In this document: positions 35,365 through 44,522 of the stretch, in pieces | Layout of the letters: each line of letters begins with the position of its first letter | Numbering within the stretch: the stretch's first letter is position 1 | NCBI RefSeq assembly: GCF_001294205.1 | Contig: NZ_LAQT01000009.1 | Location: 186,001 to 250,000 of the forward strand | Direction: 5' to 3' | From: Amantichitinum ursilacus | Lineage (GTDB): Bacteria > Pseudomonadota > Gammaproteobacteria > Burkholderiales > Chitinibacteraceae | Length of the DNA: 64,000 nucleotides | Notes under the pieces: model-generated | Seen by the model: the letters and a program-made list of their open reading frames with translations, nothing else | Databases searched by the model: none | What the model was told of the DNA's origin: nothing | Translations under genes and position numbers: made by a program

Positions 35365-37233
35365 TCAGGGAAGCAGTGCAAACTCGCGCGCGCCTGGCTC
35401 ACGGCGTAAGTCGGGTACGGTAAAGAACAGCGTGGTGCCTTCGTTGGCTTTGCTGCGCGCCCAGATGCGGCCGTCATGACGGTGGATGGCACGTTGGGCG
35501 ATGGCCAGACCGATGCCATTGCCCGCCGCTTCGCCGGGGCCATGCAGGCGGTGGAAGGGTGTAAACAGTTTGCCGGCCTGGCTCATGTCAAAGCCGACAC
35601 CGTTATCGCGCACATAAAACACCGGTTGGCCGCCGGTGGGGTTCATGCCGAACTCGATATCGGCATGGTCGCGCGTGGCAGTAAATTTCCACGCGTTGTG
35701 CAGCAGGTTATGCAGCACCACGCGCAGCAAACGCGGGTCGGCCCAGGCGGTGAGGCCGGGGCGCACGCGCACGCTGACTTTACGCTCGGGCTCCAGCGCT
35801 TCCAGTTCTTCGATCACATCCTGCGCCAGCGCGCTGACATCCACTTCTTGCCGCCGTACTTCGCTGCGCGAGATACGCGTCAACGCAATCAGGTCTTCGA
35901 TCAGCATCGACATATTCAGCACGGCCGTGCGGATGCGCGACAGATAGTTGCGCGCGTTGATATCGAGCTTTTCGCCGTAGTCTTCCTGCAGCACCTGGCT
36001 AAAGCCGTCGATGGTGCGCAGTGGCGTGCGCAAATCGTGCGAAATCGACCACGACAAGGCATCACTTTCATGCTGCACCGTGGCCATCGCGCGGGTGCGC
36101 TGTTCGATCGCTTCTTCCAGATGGTTGCGATAGTTTTCCAGCTCTTGCGCGGTATGGCGGCGCGCGCTGATATCCACCAGATAGCCTTGCAGATGCTTGC
36201 TGCCATCCGCGTTGACCGTGGCACTGGCCGCCAGCCACACCCACACCACCCGGCCGTCATGGCCAATAAAGCGGCATTCGACCTGGCTGTGGCGGGTCTG
36301 CGTAAACTCGGAAAAGACCGGATAAAGCAGATGGCGGTCATCCGGGTGCAGCACGTTAACCAGAAAGTTTTCCTGATACCAACTGGCCAGCGGATAACCG
36401 AGCAGATCTTCGGCTTGCGGGCCGACGTAGGTAAAACTCCAGGCCTCGGGGTGGGCATCCCAGGGGATGACCTGGGTGTTTTCCACCAGCCGCCGATAGC
36501 GATCTTCGCTGGCGCGCAAGGCGGATTCGATCTGGCGCCGGCTGAGCAGGTCAGCTTCGAGCTGCAGGTTTTTTTGTTCCAGCGCCTGGATCAACTGGCG
36601 CAAGGACAAACGCGTGTGTTCCAGATTGCGGCCCAGCGTGCCCAGTTCGTCATTGCGTTGCCATTCAAAGCCTTCGGTCAGGTCTTGCTGCGCCAGTTTG
36701 AGCGACTGGCGCGTGAGTTTGTGCACCGGCCGCAGCAGACGCGATTCCAGCAGGAACAAGATCAGCCCCATGCTGATCGCCACCTGCAAAGCCACCGCAA
36801 TAATATAAAAGCGTTGATTGGCGTGGATTTGCGCCACCACATAACCGTCGTCGAGTTCTACCGTGACGGTGCCAATATTGTTGCCTTGCTTGCTGACGAT
36901 GCGGGAGAGCTTGTACAGATGGCCGGTAACGCGATCGGGCCGATTGGCGCTAAGAAAATTACCCAGCGTGGCGTCGTTAACGCTGATGCGCACCACGCGT
37001 TCATCGCTCATAAACGATTGCAATAGCGGCCGGCCCGCTTCGGGCGACAGATTCCACAACGGTTCCTGCATGCCCAGCGCCAACACATCGGCTATGCGCG
37101 CATGGGCGGCGTGCAGATCGGCTTCGGCCTTGTCCAGTTGACGGTTAAGGCTGAAATAGCCGTTGATGCTGGCGGGCAACAGCGTGCCGAGCAACAAGGC
37201 GAGGATCAGAGCGGTACGGAGAGAAAGATTCAT
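35365..37233 (-). CDS. Membrane-bound HAMP-PAS sensor histidine kinase (orphan)
   Basis: The 622 residues contain TM1 (about 7-25), a periplasmic sensor to about 145, TM2 (IIAVALQVAISMGLILFLL), HAMP (RPVHKLTRQSLKLAQQDL) and a coiled coil. A PAS/PAC domain (about 250-375, with FTYVGPQAEDLLGYPLASW) precedes a phytochrome-type HisKA (SWSISHDLRTPLRTIDGFSQVL) and an ATPase domain (NLLHNAWKFT, VRDNGVGFDM, GNGIGLAIAQRAI). It has no receiver domain or adjacent cognate regulator, and lies 250 bp from the OmpR-type pair with the divergent dadA-like gene on the other side. The partner and signal are unknown. Confidence 0.9.
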   Translation of the reverse strand: MNLSLRTALILALLLGTLLPASINGYFSLNRQLDKAEADLHAAHARIADVLALGMQEPLWNLSPEAGRPLLQSFMSDERVVRISVNDATLGNFLSANRPDRVTGHLYKLSRIVSKQGNNIGTVTVELDDGYVVAQIHANQRFYIIAVALQVAISMGLILFLLESRLLRPVHKLTRQSLKLAQQDLTEGFEWQRNDELGTLGRNLEHTRLSLRQLIQALEQKNLQLEADLLSRRQIESALRASEDRYRRLVENTQVIPWDAHPEAWSFTYVGPQAEDLLGYPLASWYQENFLVNVLHPDDRHLLYPVFSEFTQTRHSQVECRFIGHDGRVVWVWLAASATVNADGSKHLQGYLVDISARRHTAQELENYRNHLEEAIEQRTRAMATVQHESDALSWSISHDLRTPLRTIDGFSQVLQEDYGEKLDINARNYLSRIRTAVLNMSMLIEDLIALTRISRSEVRRQEVDVSALAQDVIEELEALEPERKVSVRVRPGLTAWADPRLLRVVLHNLLHNAWKFTATRDHADIEFGMNPTGGQPVFYVRDNGVGFDMSQAGKLFTPFHRLHGPGEAAGNGIGLAIAQRAIHRHDGRIWARSKANEGTTLFFTVPDLRREPGAREFALLP

Positions 37234-37425
37234 TCGGCCCGGGCATGAATGTTAAAGGTGATGCGCTTGCCCACGTGCGCCGAGGCGGGCGTTTGATTTC
37301 ATCTTACATGATGGCGCCACGGCTGCTGTCGGCACGGTTGCCGCACTTGCCTTGCGCGCAACACACGCTGCAGCTGTGGCCAGGATAGCGGCATAATACG
37401 GGCTCGCAAAGAAAGGTGATCCAGC

Positions 37426-38679
37426 ATGCGGGTAGCGGTGTTAGGGGCGGGGATAGCGGGGGTGACGTCGGCGTGGTATCTGGCACAAGCCGGCCACGAG
37501 GTGACGGTGCTGGAGCGCGGCGATGCAGCGGCGCTGGAAACCAGTTTTGCCAATGGCGGGCAGATTTCGGTGTGCCATGCCGAGCCATGGGCCAATCTCA
37601 AAGCGCCCTGGAAGATATTGCAATGGCTGGCCGAAGACGACGCGCCCTTGCTGTGGCGTATGCAGGCCGACGTGGCGCAATGGCGTTGGGGTTTACGGTT
37701 TTTGCGTGAGTGCGCGCCAGGCCGGGCGCGCCGCAATCTGCAGGCGCTGGTGCGCCTGGGCTTGTATAGCCGACAGGCGCTGCAGGAATTGCGCGGTCAG
37801 CTGGGTCTGGATTACGACCAGTCCACCCGCGGCATCCTGCATTACTACACCGATCCACGCGAATTTGAAGCTGCTTTGCCCGCTGCGGCTGCCATGCGCC
37901 AGATGGGCTTGCAGCGCACACCGGCTACGCCCGCCCAATGCGTGACGATAGAGCCGGCCCTGGCGCACAGTCATCGGCCCATCGTTGGCGGCACCTACAC
38001 CGAGAGTGATGAATCGGGCGACGCGCACCGGTTTACCCAGCTTTTGGCGGCGCGCTGCCAGCAGGCAGGTGTGCGCTTTCGCTACGGCGTAAACATTGCG
38101 CGCATCGTTCCCGCAGCGGACGGCGTGGCGGGCGTGCAATTGGCGGGCGAGGATGAGCTGGTGACGGCCGACGCGTATGTGGTTTGCCTGGGCAGCTACA
38201 CGCCGCACGCGCTACGCCCGCTGGGCATTACCCTCGACATCTATCCGGCCAAGGGCTATTCGGTGACGGTGCCGGTGGAAGCAGGCGATATCGCACCCGA
38301 AGTCAGCCTGACTGACGATGGGCAAAAGCTGGTGTTCTCGCGTTTGGGGCAGCGCTTGCGTGTGGCCGGGATGGCGGAATTTGCGGGCTACGATTTGCAG
38401 ATTGATCAGGCGCGCTGCCAGGCGTTGCTGCGGCGCGTGCGCGAGATTTTTCCGCATCTGGCGCGCTATAAGGATGCGCAATTCTGGACAGGTTTGCGGC
38501 CTTCAACGCCGGGCAATCTGCCCTATATCGGCAAGACGCGGGTTGCGGGTCTGTTTGTGAATAGCGGGCACGGTACGCTGGGCTGGACCGAAGGCTGCGG
38601 TAGCGGGCGTGCGCTGGCGGATCTGCTGGGCGGTCGGCGGCCCGAGGTGGATTACCCGTTTATGCTGAACGCCGCATAA
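37426..38679 (+). CDS. dadA: D-amino-acid dehydrogenase (DadA family)
   Basis: The 417-residue FAD enzyme opens with the dinucleotide fold VAVLGAGIAGVTSAWYLAQAGHEVTVLER. Family blocks include TSFANGGQISVCHAEPWA, STRGILHYYTDPREFE, PAKGYSVTVPV, FWTGLRPSTPGNLPYIGKT and the C-terminal FAD site NSGHGTLGWTEGCGSG. DadA oxidises D-amino acids, notably D-alanine, to keto acids and ammonia and feeds electrons to the membrane quinone pool. No alr/dadX racemase gene adjoins it. Just past its stop is a palindromic REP-type repeat. Confidence 0.88.
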   Translation: MRVAVLGAGIAGVTSAWYLAQAGHEVTVLERGDAAALETSFANGGQISVCHAEPWANLKAPWKILQWLAEDDAPLLWRMQADVAQWRWGLRFLRECAPGRARRNLQALVRLGLYSRQALQELRGQLGLDYDQSTRGILHYYTDPREFEAALPAAAAMRQMGLQRTPATPAQCVTIEPALAHSHRPIVGGTYTESDESGDAHRFTQLLAARCQQAGVRFRYGVNIARIVPAADGVAGVQLAGEDELVTADAYVVCLGSYTPHALRPLGITLDIYPAKGYSVTVPVEAGDIAPEVSLTDDGQKLVFSRLGQRLRVAGMAEFAGYDLQIDQARCQALLRRVREIFPHLARYKDAQFWTGLRPSTPGNLPYIGKTRVAGLFVNSGHGTLGWTEGCGSGRALADLLGGRRPEVDYPFMLNAA

Positions 38680-38681
38680 AA

Positions 38682-38795
38682 ATATAGGGTGGGTCGAGAC
38701 CCACCATTCAAAACCGCAGAGAAGTACATATAAGCGTGCTTCTCGTTGCCTTTGAATGGTGGATCTAGACGGGGACGCCCAGTCCCACCCTATAT
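38682..38795. repeat. 114-bp palindromic REP-pair (REPIN/MITE-like) element
   Basis: Terminal inverted repeats ATATAGGGTGGG (38682-38693) and CCCACCCTATAT (38784-38795) enclose nested matches: ACCATTCAAA (38703-38712) with TTTGAATGGT (38751-38760), and GAGAAG (38719-38724) with CTTCTC (38739-38744). The left half contains GGTGGGTC-GA-GACCCACC (38688-38705), the hairpin also found at 32787. It fills the 123-bp gap between the dadA and guaB stop codons. No coding potential is seen. Confidence 0.8.
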
Positions 38796-38802
38796 GTTCA
38801 GG

Positions 38803-40269
38803 TTATTCCACGCGGTAGTTCGGTGCTTCCTTGGTGATCTGCACGTCATGCACATGCGATTCGCGGATACCGGCCGAGGTGATCTCGACAAATTCCGCTT
38901 TCTTGTGCATCTCGTCGATCGTGGCGCAACCGAGGTAGCCCATCGAAGAGCGCAGGCCGCCAATCAGCTGATGCACGATAGCGGTGACCGAGCCCTTGTA
39001 CGGCACGCGGCCTTCAATGCCTTCCGGCACCAGTTTGTCGGCGTTGGCGGTGTTTTCTTCCTGGAAGTACCGATCGCTGGAGCCTTGTTGCATTGCGCCC
39101 AACGAACCCATACCGCGGTAGCTCTTGTACGAACGACCCTGGTACAGCTCGACTTCACCCGGCGCTTCTTCGGTGCCGGCCAGCAAGCCACCCAACATCA
39201 CGGTGTGTGCGCCTGCCGCGATGGCCTTGGAGATGTCGCCCGAGAAGCGGATGCCACCGTCGGCAATCAGCGGCACGCCGCTGCCTGCCAGTTCGTCAGC
39301 CACGTTGGCGACGGCGGAAATTTGCGGCACGCCCACGCCAGCCACGATACGCGTGGTGCAGATCGAGCCCGGGCCGATACCGACCTTGACCGCATCCGCG
39401 CCCGCATCAACCAGCGCACGCGCTGCGGCGGCGGTGGCGATGTTGCCGCCAATGACCTGCACGTTGGGGAAGTTGCGTTTAACCCAGTTAACGCGATCGA
39501 TTACGCCTTTGCTGTGGCCATGCGCGGTATCGACCACGATGACATCAACTCCGGCTTCGGCCAGCAGCGTAACGCGGTCTTCGGTGCCGTCGCCGGTGCC
39601 GACTGCCGCGCCCACGCGCAAACGGCCCAGTTCGTCTTTCGACGCAAACGGGTGTTCGCTGGTCTTGATAATGTCTTTTACGGTAATCAGGCCGCGCAGC
39701 TGGAAACTGTCGTTAACCACCAGCACGCGTTCGAGCTTGTGGTCGTGCATCAGATTACGTGCTTCGTCAATCGAGCCGCCTTCGCGCACAATCACCAGAC
39801 GCTCTTTCGGGGTCATGATGCTGGCGACAGGCACGTCGAGACGGGTTTCGAAACGCAGATCACGGTTGGTGACAATGCCGACCACCACGCCGCGGCTGTC
39901 AATGACCGGGAAGCCGGAGATGCGATGTTGACGCGTCAGCGCCAGCACATCACGCACCAGCATTTCGGGCGCTACGGTCAGCGGATCTTTAACGATGCCG
40001 GATTCGTAACGTTTGACTTTGGAGACTTCCTTGGCTTGCAGCCGGGCCGACATGTTTTTGTGCACGATGCCGATGCCGCCTTCTTGCGCAAGCGCAATGG
40101 CCAGCGGGGCCTCGGTGACTGTATCCATGGCGGCGGAGATCAGCGGCAGGTTAAGCCGGATGTCGCGCGTAAATTGCGTAGTGAGGCTTACATCACGCGG
40201 GAGAACTTCAGAATGAGCCGGGACGAGCAGGACGTCGTCGAAGGTAAGGGCTTTTTGTACGATGCGCAT
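38803..40269 (-). CDS. guaB: Inosine-5'-monophosphate dehydrogenase
   Basis: The 488-residue enzyme opens [27 protein letters not shown]. It carries two CBS repeats between residues about 90 and 205, [14 protein letters not shown], the catalytic loop [18 protein letters not shown], and the flap [11 protein letters not shown]. It converts IMP to XMP with NAD+, the committed step to GMP. AAAGGA lies 8 bases before the start at 40269, and a TACAAT -10 (minus strand, 40299-40304) lies upstream. guaA is not next to it; the space after its stop is occupied by the palindromic repeat. Confidence 0.96.
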   Translation of the reverse strand: MRIVQKALTFDDVLLVPAHSEVLPRDVSLTTQFTRDIRLNLPLISAAMDTVTEAPLAIALAQEGGIGIVHKNMSARLQAKEVSKVKRYESGIVKDPLTVAPEMLVRDVLALTRQHRISGFPVIDSRGVVVGIVTNRDLRFETRLDVPVASIMTPKERLVIVREGGSIDEARNLMHDHKLERVLVVNDSFQLRGLITVKDIIKTSEHPFASKDELGRLRVGAAVGTGDGTEDRVTLLAEAGVDVIVVDTAHGHSKGVIDRVNWVKRNFPNVQVIGGNIATAAAARALVDAGADAVKVGIGPGSICTTRIVAGVGVPQISAVANVADELAGSGVPLIADGGIRFSGDISKAIAAGAHTVMLGGLLAGTEEAPGEVELYQGRSYKSYRGMGSLGAMQQGSSDRYFQEENTANADKLVPEGIEGRVPYKGSVTAIVHQLIGGLRSSMGYLGCATIDEMHKKAEFVEITSAGIRESHVHDVQITKEAPNYRVE

Positions 40270-40470
40270 TTGTGCGAATCCTTTCACGCCAAAAGTCGAT
40301 TGTACCGAAAGAATCGCCGTACGCCTATCCTGTTGTCATGTCTAGCAGTAACTGATGGGTGTGGCGGTAGGCGTCACGGGCTGTGCGGCGGTTTATGCCT
40401 ATGATGCACAAGATTGAGAAAGCTCTTATCCATCCAGCATGTTGACTCTATCCGCAGTGAGCGCCCTTGC

Positions 40471-41667
40471 ATGACTTCACCCATCCCGGAAACCTCGTCT
40501 GCGGCGCAAGCCGCCGTCTGTAAAGCGCAGCCTGCCGCGCTGATCTTGTCTGGCGGTGGCGCACGCGCCGCATATCAAGTGGGCGTATTACTGGCGATTG
40601 CACGCTTGTGGCCGGTGGGTGCGGGTAATCCGTTTCCAATCGTCTGTGGTACGTCGGCGGGCGCGATCAACGCAGCGGCGCTGGCGGCGCGCGCGGGGGA
40701 TTTCCATGGCGCGGTGCGGCATCTGGGCAATTCGTGGCTCAAGCTGACGCCGGACCAGGTTTATCTCTCCAGCGCATGGGCCTTGGGTAAAAGCGCGCTG
40801 CATTGGGCTGCATCTTTATTGCTGGGTGGGCTGGGCAAGCGCAATCCGCGTTCTTTGCTGGATAACCAACCGCTGCGGCAAATGCTGGCGGCGCTGGTGG
40901 ATTTTCCCGGTATCGGCGCGGCGGTGCAGCGTGGCGATTTATCGGCGCTGTCGATTACGGTGTCGGGCTACACCTCGGGCCAGTCAGTGAGTTTTTTCGA
41001 GGGCGCAGCTGACCACGCTAACTGGCAGCGCGCCTCCCGGCTGGGCGTGCGCGAAAAAATCGAGCTGGATCATCTGATGGCATCCAGCGCCATTCCGCTG
41101 GTGTTTCCGGCGGTGCGTTTGCATCGCGAATATTTTGGCGATGGTTCGGTGCGGCAGATTGCGCCGATCAGCCCGGCGATTCATCTGGGTGCGCAACGCA
41201 TTCTGGTGATCGGCGTGGCGCCGCAACGCGAACTGCCGCCGCGCGAGAAGGTGCAGGATTATCCGTCGCTGGCCCAAGTGGCAGGGCACTTATTAAATAG
41301 CGTATTTCTGGATGCAATGGAGACCGATCTGGAGCGCGTGCAGCGCGTCAACCGCACCGTGGGTTTATTGCCCGAACACGCGCTGGCGGCGCATCAAACC
41401 GATCTGCACGCGCTGGATGTGCTCACCATTGCGCCATCACGCCCGCTGGAAAAACTGGCGATGCCGCATCGCAACACGTTTCCGCCCGGCTTGCGGTTTA
41501 TGTTGCGCGGCCTGGGCGCCTTTCGACGCAATGGGTCGGTGTTGGCCAGTTATCTGCTGTTTCATCATGACTATGTGCGTCAACTGATCCGGTTGGGCTA
41601 TCGAGATGCCATGCATCAGCGCCATGCATTGCGTGAATTTTTGGGAATTGCTGCGCGCAGCGATTGA
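40471..41667 (+). CDS. Patatin-like phospholipase
   Basis: The 398-residue protein has the patatin fold: oxyanion loop LSGGGARAAYQVG near residue 30, nucleophile in GTSAGAI near residue 60, and the Asp of the Ser-Asp dyad in FGDGSVRQ near residue 225. The last motif is DGS where DGG/DGA is usual. Family members hydrolyse acyl esters of phospholipids at membranes. No signal peptide is present. The C-terminal 120 residues have several basic and amphipathic segments. The ATG at 40471 is preferred over an upstream start at 40414. Confidence 0.85.
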   Translation: MTSPIPETSSAAQAAVCKAQPAALILSGGGARAAYQVGVLLAIARLWPVGAGNPFPIVCGTSAGAINAAALAARAGDFHGAVRHLGNSWLKLTPDQVYLSSAWALGKSALHWAASLLLGGLGKRNPRSLLDNQPLRQMLAALVDFPGIGAAVQRGDLSALSITVSGYTSGQSVSFFEGAADHANWQRASRLGVREKIELDHLMASSAIPLVFPAVRLHREYFGDGSVRQIAPISPAIHLGAQRILVIGVAPQRELPPREKVQDYPSLAQVAGHLLNSVFLDAMETDLERVQRVNRTVGLLPEHALAAHQTDLHALDVLTIAPSRPLEKLAMPHRNTFPPGLRFMLRGLGAFRRNGSVLASYLLFHHDYVRQLIRLGYRDAMHQRHALREFLGIAARSD

Positions 41668-41802
41668 ACAGGCGTCAGGGCGGGGTGCGCCTGGAACAAA
41701 TTGCCAGCGCGTCAGTCTTCCGCTGGTGCTTGACGGCACTTACAATGGCGATTGATAAAAACAATCGCAGCATAATATTCAATAAATCAACAGGTGGCAG
41801 AC

Positions 41803-42294
41803 ATGGTCAAGTGGCGGCTCGGTTTTCTGGGACTGGCGTTGGTGTGTGCGGGGTGCATGGCTTATGCACTGTATGAACAATATTACGAATTCTTGAGTCC
41901 GTGCCCGCTGTGTATTTTCCAGCGCATTGTGATCATTACGTTTGGGGTGCTGTCGCTGCTGGCAGCATTGTTGCCGGCGCGCGGTAGTCGTTTCTGGCCT
42001 GTCGTGCTCACGCTGGTGGGCTTGTCCGGTATGGGCGTGGCGGGCCGACATATCTATATCCAGTATTTTATGGATACCAGCAAATTGGCGTCCTGCGGTC
42101 CCGGTCTGGAAATGATGCTGCAAAAGCAGCCGTGGCTGGAGGTGTTCCGTGCTGTGTTGGTGGGCCACGGCGAATGTGCAGTCATCGACTGGAAATTCCT
42201 GGGCCTCAGCATGCCGTGCTGGACCTTCATTCTGTTTGTGGCATTGACCGTCGGCGCATGGCTGGTGTGGAAATGCCAGGGAAAGCGTAAATGA
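41803..42294 (+). CDS. dsbB: Disulfide bond formation protein DsbB
   Basis: The 163-residue protein has four membrane helices. The first redox pair is in SPCPLC (Cys34, Cys37). The second pair consists of Cys in LASCGPG and Cys in GHGEC in the second periplasmic loop, followed by the MPCWTF segment. DsbB reoxidises DsbA and passes electrons to quinone. The start at 41803 is preceded by CAGGTGG; a GTG at 41794 is in frame. Its stop overlaps oxyR by 4 bp, joining disulfide formation with peroxide sensing in one transcript. Confidence 0.95.
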   Translation: MVKWRLGFLGLALVCAGCMAYALYEQYYEFLSPCPLCIFQRIVIITFGVLSLLAALLPARGSRFWPVVLTLVGLSGMGVAGRHIYIQYFMDTSKLASCGPGLEMMLQKQPWLEVFRAVLVGHGECAVIDWKFLGLSMPCWTFILFVALTVGAWLVWKCQGKRK

Positions 42295-43229
42295 CGTTGA
42301 CTGAACTGAGATACATCGTGGCCGTGGCGCGCGAGCGCCATTTTGGCCGCGCCGCCAACAGTTGTTTTGTGTCGCAGCCGACCTTGTCGGTGGCGGTCAA
42401 AAAGCTGGAAGACGAACTCGGCATCACTTTGTTTGAGCGCGCCGCGGGCGAAGTCACGTTGACGCCGATTGGTGATCGCGTGGTCGAGCAGGCACAACGC
42501 GTGCTGGAAGAAGTGCAGGTGATCAAACAATTGGCCGAGCAGGGCAAAGACCCGCTGGCCGGGCCGCTGAAGCTGGGCATTATCTATACGATCAGCCCGT
42601 ATCTGCTGCCGCATCTGATTCCGCAAATGCGTGAAATTGCGCCGCAAATGCAGATTCTGCTGGAAGAAAACTACACCGGCCGCCTGGCCGAGATGCTGAA
42701 GCAGGGCGAAATTGATCTGGCTATCCTGGCCGAGCCTTTCCACGAGCCGGGGATCGCCACCCGCGCCATCTACGACGAACCGTTTGTGGTAGCGACGCCC
42801 AAAGGGCACGCCTGGGAGAAGTTTGAGCAGATCGATTCGGCGCAACTGGCCGATGAAAACGTGTTGTTGCTGTCGCCCGGCAATTGCTTTCGCGATCACG
42901 TGCTGCAAACCTGCCCCGACCTGAACCGCGAAAGTCTGCCCGCCGGTAGCCTGCAGCGGACGCTGCAAGGCTCCTCGCTGACGACCATCCGGCATATGGT
43001 GGCGGGTGGCATCGGTGTGACGGTGCTGCCGGTCACGTCGATTTCGGCAGGGGATTCGTCGCTACTTACTATCCGCCCGTTTGCTGCGCCGGTGCCGACA
43101 CGCCGCGTGGTACTGGCGTGGCGGCGTAATTTTCCGAGGCTGGGCGCGGTTGAGGCGGTACAGGAGGCCATCCTTAACAGCGATTTGCCGGGCGTGCAGT
43201 TTCTGGAAGAAGAGCCCGCCGCAGCCTGA
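42291..43229 (+). CDS. oxyR: Hydrogen peroxide-sensing regulator OxyR
   Basis: The 312-residue LysR-family protein has the OxyR N-terminus (TLTELRYIVAVARERHFGRAANSCFVSQPTLSVAVKKLE). The redox-cysteine pair is at exactly the E. coli positions, Cys199 and Cys208, in GNCFRDHVLQTC. The regulatory domain blocks LKLGIIYTISPYLLPHLIP and RHMVAGGIGVTVLPVTS are present. Oxidation to a disulfide switches it to activate peroxide-defence genes. It is translationally coupled to dsbB, and the following flavoprotein gene is 102 bp away on the same strand. Confidence 0.96.
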   Translation: MTLTELRYIVAVARERHFGRAANSCFVSQPTLSVAVKKLEDELGITLFERAAGEVTLTPIGDRVVEQAQRVLEEVQVIKQLAEQGKDPLAGPLKLGIIYTISPYLLPHLIPQMREIAPQMQILLEENYTGRLAEMLKQGEIDLAILAEPFHEPGIATRAIYDEPFVVATPKGHAWEKFEQIDSAQLADENVLLLSPGNCFRDHVLQTCPDLNRESLPAGSLQRTLQGSSLTTIRHMVAGGIGVTVLPVTSISAGDSSLLTIRPFAAPVPTRRVVLAWRRNFPRLGAVEAVQEAILNSDLPGVQFLEEEPAAA

Positions 43230-43331
43230 TGGTTGCGCAGTGCTGCCCGACATCCATCGCAATTCAATCAGTCAGTAGGTCAATAAATAGAAAGTGCGCG
43301 CCGATCAGGCTGCGTCTGGAGAACACGTTTT

Positions 43332-44486
43332 ATGGCATCCCCTGTAGTCATCATCGGCGCGGGCCTGGCCGGCTATAACCTGGCGCGCGAATTCCGCAAG
43401 CTGGACCCCACTTTTCCGCTGGTGATCATCGCCAACGACAAAGCGGGCTTCTATTCCAAGCCGATGTTGTCGAATGCGTTGGCGGGCAAAAAGACCGCCG
43501 AAACGCTGGTTATGAAGTCCGCCGAAAAAATGGCGGAAGAACTCAATGCCATTATTCGTGCTGATACCGAAGTGGTGGGCGTCGATCTGGCTTCCAAACT
43601 CTTGTTGCTGTCCGATGGCCAGGCCCAGCCGTACCGTGATCTGGTGCTGGCGGTCGGCGCGCAACCGGTGCGCTTGCGCCTGGGCGGCGACGCTGCTGAT
43701 GAAGTGCTGTCGGTCAACCATATCGAAGACTTTGCGGTCTTTGCGCAAAGCCTGGAAGGTGCCAAGCGCATTGCCGTCATTGGTGGCGGCCTGATTGGCT
43801 GCGAATTTGCCAATGATTTGCTGGCGCGTGAGATTGCGCCGGTCGTCGTTGAGGCGGGTGCATGGCCGTTGCCGGGTTTGCTGCCTGATGTGGCGGGCGC
43901 CTGGTTTGCCGCACGCTTGACGCAATCCGGCGTGCGCTTTGTATTGAACACCACCGCCAAGGCTGTCGACAAAGCGGGCGCGGGCTACAAAGTCACCTTG
44001 TCCACTGGTGAAGTATTGGAAGTGGATTGCGTATTGTCGGCGGTCGGCCTGCACCCAAATACGGCGCTCGCCGAAGCGGCGGGTCTGCACGTCAATAAGG
44101 GTGTGGCTGTGGACCGTCAGTTGCGCACCAGCAATCCCAATGTGTTTGCGTTGGGCGATTGCGCCGAAGTGGAAACCATCCACCTGCCGTATGTCATGCC
44201 GCTGATGCATGCCGCGCGGACGCTGGCCCAGGTGTTGGCGGGCAAGGATGATGTGGCGCTGGCTTATCCGGCGATGCCGGTGCTGGTAAAAACGCCATCC
44301 TGCGCGACGATCGTCGCGCCGCCGGCGCATGGCGCATTGGGCGAGTGGCAAGTGCAGACCGCCGAAGACGCAATGGAAGCGCATTTTGTCGGTGCGGATG
44401 GGCAGCTGCTGGGCTTTGCGTTGCTGGGCGCGGCCACCAAACAGCGGCAGATTCTGAGTGCGAAACTGCCGCCGGTACTGGCCTGA
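43332..44486 (+). CDS. FAD-dependent NAD(P)H oxidoreductase, rubredoxin reductase-like
   Basis: The 384-residue flavoprotein has the FAD-binding motif VVIIGAGLAGYNLAREFRKL at the N-terminus and the NAD(P)H-binding motif IAVIGGGLIGCEFANDLL near residue 150. The second FAD motif is SNPNVFALGDCAEV near residue 270. The layout matches rubredoxin-NAD+ reductases (RubB/AlkT group), which pass electrons from NADH to rubredoxin. No rubredoxin gene is in view, so the electron acceptor is open. Its place after oxyR suggests a link to oxidative stress. Confidence 0.82.
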   Translation: MASPVVIIGAGLAGYNLAREFRKLDPTFPLVIIANDKAGFYSKPMLSNALAGKKTAETLVMKSAEKMAEELNAIIRADTEVVGVDLASKLLLLSDGQAQPYRDLVLAVGAQPVRLRLGGDAADEVLSVNHIEDFAVFAQSLEGAKRIAVIGGGLIGCEFANDLLAREIAPVVVEAGAWPLPGLLPDVAGAWFAARLTQSGVRFVLNTTAKAVDKAGAGYKVTLSTGEVLEVDCVLSAVGLHPNTALAEAAGLHVNKGVAVDRQLRTSNPNVFALGDCAEVETIHLPYVMPLMHAARTLAQVLAGKDDVALAYPAMPVLVKTPSCATIVAPPAHGALGEWQVQTAEDAMEAHFVGADGQLLGFALLGAATKQRQILSAKLPPVLA

Positions 44487-44496
44487 GCGTTGCTCG

Positions 44497-44522
44497 CGGG
44501 GTTGATGTGGTCAGCCCCGTTT
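44497..44522 (+). terminator. Intrinsic terminator after the rubredoxin reductase-like gene
   Basis: A 9-bp stem with one G-T wobble (CGGGGTTGA 44497-44505 with TCAGCCCCG 44511-44519) and a 5-base loop is followed by TTT. It lies 10 bp past the stop and overlaps the end of the convergent SPOR gene by two bases. Confidence 0.6.

Noticed and set aside
35476-37026. 516-codon plus-strand frame opposite the PAS histidine kinase
   Set aside because: It is an antisense shadow; all kinase motifs are on the minus strand and this frame has none.
38746-40404. 552-codon plus-strand frame opposite guaB
   Set aside because: Its His/Arg/Gly-rich translation has no domain character and mirrors the codon bias of guaB, which is beyond doubt on the other strand.
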